The notes under the pieces: generated by a model
Told to the model about the DNA's origin: nothing
Seen by the model: only the letters and a program-made list of their open reading frames with translations
The model's database searches: none
Origin: Cryptomeria japonica
Taxonomy: Eukaryota; Streptophyta; Pinopsida; Cupressales; Cupressaceae
Reading direction: 5' to 3'
Length of the DNA stretch: 64,000 nucleotides
NCBI RefSeq assembly: GCF_030272615.1
Contig: NC_081409.1
Coordinates: 613,414,755-613,478,754, forward strand
Made by a program: the position numbers and the translations under genes
Shown here: in pieces, positions 57,658-64,000 of the stretch
Position numbering within the stretch: position 1 is the first letter of the stretch
Layout: each line of letters starts with the position of its first letter

Positions 57658-58650
57658 TGTAGACACCTAAAAATGTCTCATTAATTCTACACTAATTATT
57701 CGTCTAATTAATTAAGTAATTATTTAATTATTTGGATAAACTAACTATTTCTTCTAATCATCACCCTTCAACACTTCTAATTATTATATTTCTATTCTCA
57801 AATCATTTTAATCAGTTAACCCTATTTCAAATATTAATTATTTAATTAATTATGATTTATTCCTTAGTTAAATAATCTTTATTATTTAATTAAACTCATT
57901 TCTAATGTTTAAATAATTTTATTTAAATTAATTAAATTATTCTTCCAAATCCCCAAATTCAAATTTCAAATAATTCCATCTAATATCATTTCTCTCAAAT
58001 TCATATTTCCCCAAATTTGAATTTCACTTCATTTCAATTAATTTCATTTCTTCCAAATTCACATTTCACCAAATCTAAATTTCAGTTAATTTCAAGTGCA
58101 TTTCAGCATTCGAAAGTCCAAATTCAAATCCAAATTGAAAATTAAAATAAAATTCAATTTCAAAATCCTACAACACATGCCAAAATCAAAACTGATTGAT
58201 CAAATCAGTTAACTCATCAATCATCCTTTTTAACTCTCAATCACCTTTCTCTAACTAATCCATCTATTCAGTCTACTAATCAATCAATCCACTTATCTCT
58301 CCAATCAATTCATTCTTCTAATCAATCAATCCAGTCAACTAGCTAGTCTATTCAGTCTACTAGTCAATCAATTGAGTGCACTCTCCAATCAATTTCGTTA
58401 ATAGATCAATCTAATGAGTTAACTAATCAATCTAAGTCAGTTATCTATCAATCAAGACTTGAGTTAAAATTCTCACCCCCCTTTGTGTTGAAAATCTAGA
58501 AATTCAACCTCTTTTCTCAATTCATTCTAGAATCACAGTCTTCAAACAATTGTCTAATCTATGTAGGAATCCCAGTGCAATACCTGAGCGCCACCTACAA
58601 GCACAATTCAGAGAAGCACAATGGAAGCCACTATGCAGGATAAGGGAGTT
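57658..58650 (+). repeat. TGTAGACAC-type LTR, right end not defined
   Basis: It begins TGTAGACACCTAAAAAT, which matches the first 17 bases of the GYP-G LTR with one change, and interrupts the COP-Z LTR after GTGAGCCT. The sequence then diverges: it is A+T-rich, and 58180-58460 consists of degenerate AATCAATCAATCC / AGTCTACTAGTC repeats. I cannot find a clear end or primer-binding site, so the right limit is approximate. Confidence 0.4.
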
Positions 58651-59371
58651 TCATTTATTTGAATTTATTCTTATCTTGTGTTAATTTCTATTGGTTTATG
58701 ACCAAGTTATGCACTGTCATCTCTCAAATATTGCTCCATTGACAATAAGCGTCCATAGCCTTGATGGAGTTACTTGCATGTTCCCATAGTGAAGCTTTTT
58801 TTGTCGCACTTGTATGCGTGATATTTTAGTAATATATCATATTTTTTGTTTTGCCTTGAGATTGAAATAACACTTTTTTTTTTTTTTTTTTCTTTCCTTA
58901 ACTTTTAAGTAATGAAACCTACTTGGGTATGATAATTACAGCGGTGCCGAAGTAGAATATTGGATTTTTCACTAGCTACATGACCAACTAGGTATCTGTA
59001 ATGACTTAGAGCTTTTGATTAATGTGTGAGATATAGAAATTGATAGATTTTGGGTAACAAGACTTGATAGTGAAACTTCTACCCAACCAAGGATAAAGCT
59101 TAATCACAATGTGACATTGAAGATGAATGACTAAAGGCCTCCTAAATACTTCATGAACAAGTATCTAGGAAATGAGACAAACTTCGTTCCTTTTAGTGCA
59201 GACAGGTGAATAACTCAGATAATCATCATATTTTTATTGATGCAACTATATGAGAAAGCAATAATGATATGCAGCTATATGTTGTGCAATGGTGATATGC
59301 AATGCAATAAAGAAATATGCAAATGCAGTACTGAAAATTGAAATGAACCCACCCTTAGATGTAATATATTT
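58651..59371. other. Unassigned non-coding stretch
   Basis: It contains a T18 run at about 58873-58890 and the repeated GATATGCA / ATATGCAATG words at 59260-59330. It lies downstream of the minus-strand gene remnant and may hold its 3' flank. No gene or element end is recognised. Confidence 0.4.
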
Positions 59372-60929
59372 TTAGGTGCATGTTGTTATTGAGTTGGTAT
59401 GAACTTTGTGTAGATAATTCATTGGTCTTTGTTTGAAGAGTTGGATGAACCTTTCTTTTTCAATACGATATGCGGTTGGGAGTCTTTCATGTACAGTTTT
59501 TGCTATAGCCTCCTTATTTTCAAACCAATTTAGCTGTGATAAATCTTCTTGCCCCCAGTCTTTCAATTGTGGGTGTATGAGGAAAATAGATTTTGGTTTC
59601 GAAGTTATGACATGAGTGGGTGCTATGCCTGTTTTTATTGATGCACTTGAAGAGTAGGAAGAAATAATTTGGGTGTTGATTTCATTAGCTAGTGTTATGC
59701 TTGTGCTTGAAGAAGACGATGTAACAATTTGGGTGTTGATTTGAATAGTTGACACTATGCTTTTTTTTTGTCACGATATTGACATTTGATGATGGCGCAC
59801 ATACAATTGTTGACAAGTTGTCTTGTGTAGTATAATATGGATTGGTTATTTTATTGATAAGGGGTTCATGAACAACTTGTGTATTGGAATCATGAGGGAG
59901 ACTAGGAGAAATGATAATGGGATCTTGTTTAGGAGGTGGATGTTGGATGGTACTTGAAAAATGTTGCTCTTTCGAAACAAGGGTGTTATTATGAGTGGAA
60001 TAGAAAAGAATGAGGGGATCATCATAAGATTCTTGATAGGTGGAGTCTTCATCAAAAATTGGGTAGGATGAAATAGCTTGTTCTTGATCTTGATTTATTT
60101 CATGACTGATTTCTTTTGATTTTGGATTGTCCTCCTAACATGGGGAAGGAGTTTGGATATTCATGGGAGATTCTTGGAAGGTTTCAACCTTTTGACTTGA
60201 TGAGAAAGGATCCTGAACGAGACTCTCTAAATCATGACTTGGATTAGATTGGATTTGTGCTATGGATAGCCCTTGGGAGATTGTGCTATTGGATGAAGAT
60301 AGTGAGGATTGGTCTTATTTAACCTTAGGGGATGATGAAATGTTGGATACATGTGGTTGATTTGGACTTTGGTTGAAAGGGATTTGATTTTGGTTGAAAG
60401 GAGTATGATTTTGGTTGAAAGAGGTTTGATTTTAGTTGAATGAGTTTTGACTTGGACTTTGTTTGAAAGGGATTTGATTTTGGTTGAAAGGAGTTTGAGT
60501 GTTGGGTTGTTATGAATTTTGATTTGGACCTTGGTTGAAAGGGAGTTGATTTTGGTTGAAAGAGGTTTGATTTTGGTTGAAAGAGGTACTTTGAGTTTTG
60601 GGTTGATATGATTAGTATGATTGATATGTTGGGTTGAAAGAAGGTTGACATGACTCTAATGTTGGTTGAATTGAGGTAGGAATGATTTTGTTGAAGACTG
60701 AAGGTTGACATGTTTGAATGGTCTCATAAGAAGAAGAAGGTTGGCCTGATAATGATTCCCTCGTGGTTATCACCTCCCTCGTCATATTTTCTAACCAGCC
60801 CCTATGGTTGCTAGGACTAGTCATGTCTCCCATTTGTTGTTGCAAAGTATTGATTTGTTGAGCTAATGTTTCTATGATGGCGATGGAATAGGAATGGAAG
60901 AGATGAATTCTTCACCTTCCCTACAAAAT
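59372..60929 (-). pseudogene. Unrecognised Asn/Gln/Pro-rich protein gene remnant
   Basis: On the minus strand an open phase runs from about 60929 to 59372, roughly 520 codons. The N-terminal part is Gln-rich and possibly helical (LAQQINTLQQQMGDM, about 60875), followed by SNHRGWLENMTREV. Then comes a repeat domain (about 60590-60340) built on (T/P)(S/P)FNQNQ, and an acidic/Ser-rich region. The more globular C-terminus is HPQLKDWGQEDLSQLNWFEN...LFKQRPMNYL. Five stops occur; at least three lie in the repeats exactly where the consensus has Gln (CAA to TAA). One phase change falls at an A-run near 59761. An acceptor-like TTTTGTAG lies at about 60925, so an upstream exon is possible. It might be a gag-like transposon protein or a host pseudogene; I recognise no family. 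Confidence 0.5.
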
Positions 60930-60938
60930 GCATAACGC

Positions 60939-62394
60939 TGGTGAATAATGATGAACAACAAATACCCTAACTGGTACTGAGAGGGGGGTGAATCAGTATA
61001 GACAAAAACTTCTCAACAACTTATCAAGTTAAAACAATGATAATCGGTTGTCTTCATCACTGAACTTAACCATGACAATACCAGTTAAACACAGTAAGAC
61101 TTCAGACAACAAAACCAAATAACATTCAACACTTGATAACTACTTCACCAACATACATATGCATGTGTTGTATCAGCAATACCATAACCATTAGCTTTGC
61201 ATGCATATTCACCTAAACAAAGACTTCTTAAACATCACATGAAAAATTCACAACTCATGACATAGATTAATCATGTGGAAACCCAAATGGGAAAAACTAC
61301 GGTGGGGATAAATACCCACAAGCTTGTTTTTGAACTCTTTTGAAGCTCACTCTGTTAGGAGCCTAGTTCGGTTAAAGACTTTACAATAAGGTTCTATTAG
61401 GAACCGATCCTGTTAAATATCACCCAGTTAAGAGATGGCTATATACCTTGTTAAAGGTTGAAACCTTGTTAAAGGTTACCTTGCTAGAGGATTTGAAGAA
61501 CTAAATGATCTTGAGTCACTTGGTTAGAGGATTTACAATAAGCCTATTAAAGCTACCCAGTAAAGGGATTTTTCTACTATTGAAATGGTTAGAAAACAAT
61601 AGGTAAAGCTCTGATCTGATAACAACACTATATGCCAAGGAAGATCCTTTTCAGCTCCTTTACTCTGCAATCACACTCTGCAATTTTCCACTCCTCTACT
61701 CTACAATCACACTCTGCAGTTTTCCACTCAATGGTCTGGAAAGTATCTCATCACTCGAATACAAACACAACATTTGCCAACACTTACAATAACAAACATC
61801 ATTGACCTTATAGACAACAATTAGGTTGGTAGCATAAACCCTAAACCCTAAACATTTTAGGTTTACAATTACAAGTGGTCCAATCTTGACCGTTTAAACA
61901 CTTTGCATAGAATAAAGCAATCTCAAACAGATCGCAAGTCATTCTGCATCGTTCATTCTTCACCACACATGGGAATCAGTAACCCATCATGCTCTCTTCA
62001 CATACTGCTAAGAAGAATGTTCATTCCCAAGGTAGACATTTAATGCAATCGATCTTCACATGCAAGATCCTCAAGGAAATCCTTCACGTACACAAAACTG
62101 ACGTGGCATCTCGATCTCATCCTCATCTCTTAGCTAACTCATCATAGAATGTCACCGGTTGCATCACACAAGCTAGTTTGCCAAACCAGAAACCCTAGAG
62201 CTGAGACTACCAACCGGTAGTCACACTTAGTGAAACGCTAACACTGGTTCACTTCATCTCTTCATACCAGTTCTCCAACTTGAACATCAATAACAACTTC
62301 TTCCAATCTTCATACCAGTTCACCTATACTTATTGACATCAATGACAACATACATTATCATCATATCATCATAACAGTTCATCATATGCCAACA
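60939..62394 (-). repeat. Solo LTR of the COP-W family (1456 bp)
   Basis: Plus-strand ends TGGTGAATAATGATG and ATATGCCAACA correspond to the COP-W LTR termini, and the whole length aligns by eye (GGTACTGAGAGGGGGGTGAATC, the TTAGGAGCC block, CCGGTAG near the end). The 5-mers outside are AACGC (60934-60938) and AATGC (62395-62399), a target duplication with one CpG-to-TpG change. No internal domain or second LTR is next to it, so it is a solo LTR made by LTR-LTR recombination. It keeps the segment missing from the COP-W 3' LTR. Confidence 0.85.
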
Positions 62395-62736
62395 AATGCC
62401 AATCCATGATGTTTGTTTGATTGGTTTGAACCTAAGATCACAACATGTAAGACGTTTTCTTCATTTCTATGATGTTGCTAAAGTTTAATTTGATGTTGAT
62501 GTTGACAAGCTTGTTTGCTGCAGGGTTTTGATCTTGTTGATATTGAAACTTGACTTTGTTGAGAGATTTAATCTTGTTGATGTTTCTGACAAAACTTTGG
62601 TTGAGATTCCACTTTGTTTTTGGTATTTTCTAAAATGTTTGAACTTGGTGAAATGTAGCAAAGGATACAACAGACACATCAAAAAGAATAAAACCATGAA
62701 AAGAATACTTGTTTAAGGAACTTTTTTCAAATTCCC
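62395..62736. other. Unassigned stretch right of the solo LTR
   Basis: This continues the DNA that the solo LTR split. The minus strand contains short open pieces; the plus strand has an acceptor-like TTTGCTGCAG at about 62514-62523. I see no recognisable gene. Confidence 0.35.
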
Positions 62737-63147
62737 ATGAATGTTGGAGTCTTTTTCAAGAACCCATTTTGTTTTCGTTGTATTTGGGCAATTCAATATC
62801 ACAACAACCAAACTCTCCTAAGGTCAAAAGGTCACAAGTATTATCACATTCCACATCTTGATACTTTGTCAGCTCAAACAACCCTGTCACACCCTAAGGT
62901 GCACTTGTTTTTTTGCCTTTTTTTGGAAATTAGACCAAAGAAGATTGCTCCTCAAATGACCCGTTATCCTAGGAGATATATGGTGAGTATCTTGGAGGCA
63001 GATTCTTCCCCGCCCTTGCATTGTGATAAAACAAGTGTCTGGTTACTGACTCAGTTGGACTTCTTATTTCTATGGTGTTTAGATAGGGTTCCATTCGAGT
63101 GGTCACAATCAGCAGCATTTTACACTCTGTTGAGGGAGGTCTCCTAG
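62737..63147 (+). CDS. Small unrecognised ORF (136 codons), doubtful
   Basis: An open frame rich in Phe, Leu, Trp and Cys with no motif I can name. It starts at a non-ATG or doubtful codon, and neighbouring sequence shows no gene structure. It could be a piece of a degraded exon or chance. It is listed only because it is the longest frame in this stretch. Confidence 0.15.
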   Translation: MNVGVFFKNPFCFRCIWAIQYHNNQTLLRSKGHKYYHIPHLDTLSAQTTLSHPKVHLFFCLFLEIRPKKIAPQMTRYPRRYMVSILEADSSPPLHCDKTSVWLLTQLDFLFLWCLDRVPFEWSQSAAFYTLLREVS

Positions 63148-63849
63148 TCTGTAGAGGTTACGCTCTATAGATTTTAACGTACCGTATAGGCACTGAGAGA
63201 GGCATAACGCCGTTGTGACAACATGTAACATTCATCGCATATGATTTTCATCACATACACATTTATTTATATTGGGTTGGATTACTTGGCTTTAGTTGTT
63301 GTCACTCAGGTCATTCCCCTCTCACCGACCTTAATGGCACCCTAAGGGCAACTTGGGAGGGCATGCCTTCTAAAGGATTTAATTGCAAGAAATAAATAAA
63401 AGCATGAAAGAAGAGAGTCTGGTTTTCTGATTACCCATTGAAGGAGAGAGTATAATACCTATCCCTTCGAAGACACGAAAAACAAAGTTTCTTTTTATCC
63501 TTCCATTGCAATAGTTTTCTATTCTAAGTGGAGATGTTGCTCCACACAGACATGGTGTTCATTTTTAACCTTCATGGTAATTTGTGAAAGAACATGAAAG
63601 AATTTGATTTTGTTCTTTTTAAAAGCACCAAAAGAAGTTCTCTACTCTAACCCTGCAGAGAAAATAACCATGGGCTATCTAGCATAATTTCCTTCCTTTG
63701 GTTACAAAAATTCTACTTCTGTGTTTATAAATGATCTGTTATAAAACAAAACACTAAAAGACTAGAATTTAAGAAAAATGAAAGAATAGAGAGGTTTTTT
63801 TTATTTTTTTATTTTTTTATATTTTTATTTTATTTAATTTTTTTTTCAT
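63148..63849. other. Unassigned non-coding stretch
   Basis: No gene is seen. It includes GCACTGAGAGAGGCATAACGCCG near 63190 and a T-rich low-complexity tract at 63796-63848, directly before the tandem repeat. Confidence 0.4.
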
Positions 63850-64000
63850 TAGGAACTTGCTAAAAATGAAAACTGTCAAAAATAGAAACTTTTCAAAAAC
63901 AGAAACCTGCCAAAAATGGAAACTTTTCAAAAATAGAAACCTACCAAAAATGGAAACTTTCTAGAAATGGAAACTTTCCAGAAATGGAAACCTGCCAAAA
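63850..64000. repeat. 17-bp tandem repeat, at least 8 copies, running off the window
   Basis: The unit is close to AAAAATGGAAACTTTTC, with variants ending CCTGCC or CTTTCC. Copies are of constant 17-bp length. The array continues past base 64000. Confidence 0.85.

Noticed and set aside
57658-60938. One complete LTR element from the TGTAGACAC LTR to the Asn/Gln-rich gene
   Set aside because: I could not find a primer-binding site or LTR end, and the gene is on the opposite strand, so no single element is supported.
63850-64000. 17-bp repeat as a CRISPR or an origin iteron array
   Set aside because: There are no spacers, and the context is plant nuclear DNA.
1-64000. Host protein gene, tRNA or rRNA gene
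   Set aside because: No exon series, tRNA cloverleaf or rRNA stretch could be recognised; TGGTATCAGAGC matches are primer-binding sites next to LTRs, not tRNA genes.

Overview
The window is repeat-rich nuclear DNA of a seed plant, and almost everything in it is LTR retrotransposon, largely nested one inside another. The element families, the A+T-rich background, the CHG-type stop-codon decay and the depth of nesting suggest a very large, heavily methylated genome. A gymnosperm (conifer) is my best guess, but that is an impression and not proven by the sequence. I found no convincing host gene, rRNA, tRNA or CRISPR array. Labels used below: TRG (gag-only element), GYP-H and GYP-G (Ty3/gypsy), COP-A, B, V, V', W, X, Y, Z (Ty1/copia).

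Left block (1-26320): TRG occupies 1-4018 (+, left end outside the window). It is a gag-protease element with no reverse transcriptase (RT), and its 3' LTR is 2733-4018. It sits inside the RT of GYP-H (4019 to about 8225, - strand), whose 5' LTR starts at 6143. GYP-H in turn interrupts the gag of GYP-G (+). GYP-G resumes at about 8226, is split again by COP-A (9269-15973, -, TSD TCAAA), and runs on through RT, a dual RNase H and integrase to 20388. Between pol and its 3' LTR (25055-26320) GYP-G carries an antisense gene (24701-22129) for a plant mobile domain (PMD) protein with a C-terminal coiled coil. GYP-G ends inside a minus-strand V-type LTR (COP-V', 26321-26572).

Middle block (26573-39745): COP-V' interrupts COP-Y (+ copia pol, 26573-28899 and 35640-36201, 3' LTR 36544-37764). 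COP-Y also contains the youngest insertion, COP-B (28900-35639, LTRs differing at about 9 of 447 positions, TSD GATGG). COP-Y ends against COP-X, of which 37765-38431 (an unrecognised coding remnant) and a 3' LTR (38432 to about 39553) are visible. COP-X ends inside the 5' LTR of COP-Z.

Right block (39554-64000): COP-Z (degenerate gag-pol 39783-43890) has a 3' LTR starting at 44241. That LTR is broken successively by COP-W (45022-52293, -), COP-V (52517-57641, +) and a TGTAGACAC-type LTR starting at 57658. Beyond it lie an unrecognised Asn/Gln-rich minus-strand gene remnant (60929-59372), a solo W-family LTR (60939-62394) with a near-perfect TSD, unassigned DNA, and a 17-bp tandem repeat that runs off the window end.

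The stack can be read as COP-Z > COP-X > COP-Y > COP-V' > GYP-G > GYP-H > TRG, up to seven levels, with only the right-hand junctions of several levels visible. All coding regions are pseudogenes. Many of the premature stops are TAG/TAA at Gln codons or TGA at Arg/Trp codons, as expected from deamination of methylated cytosine.
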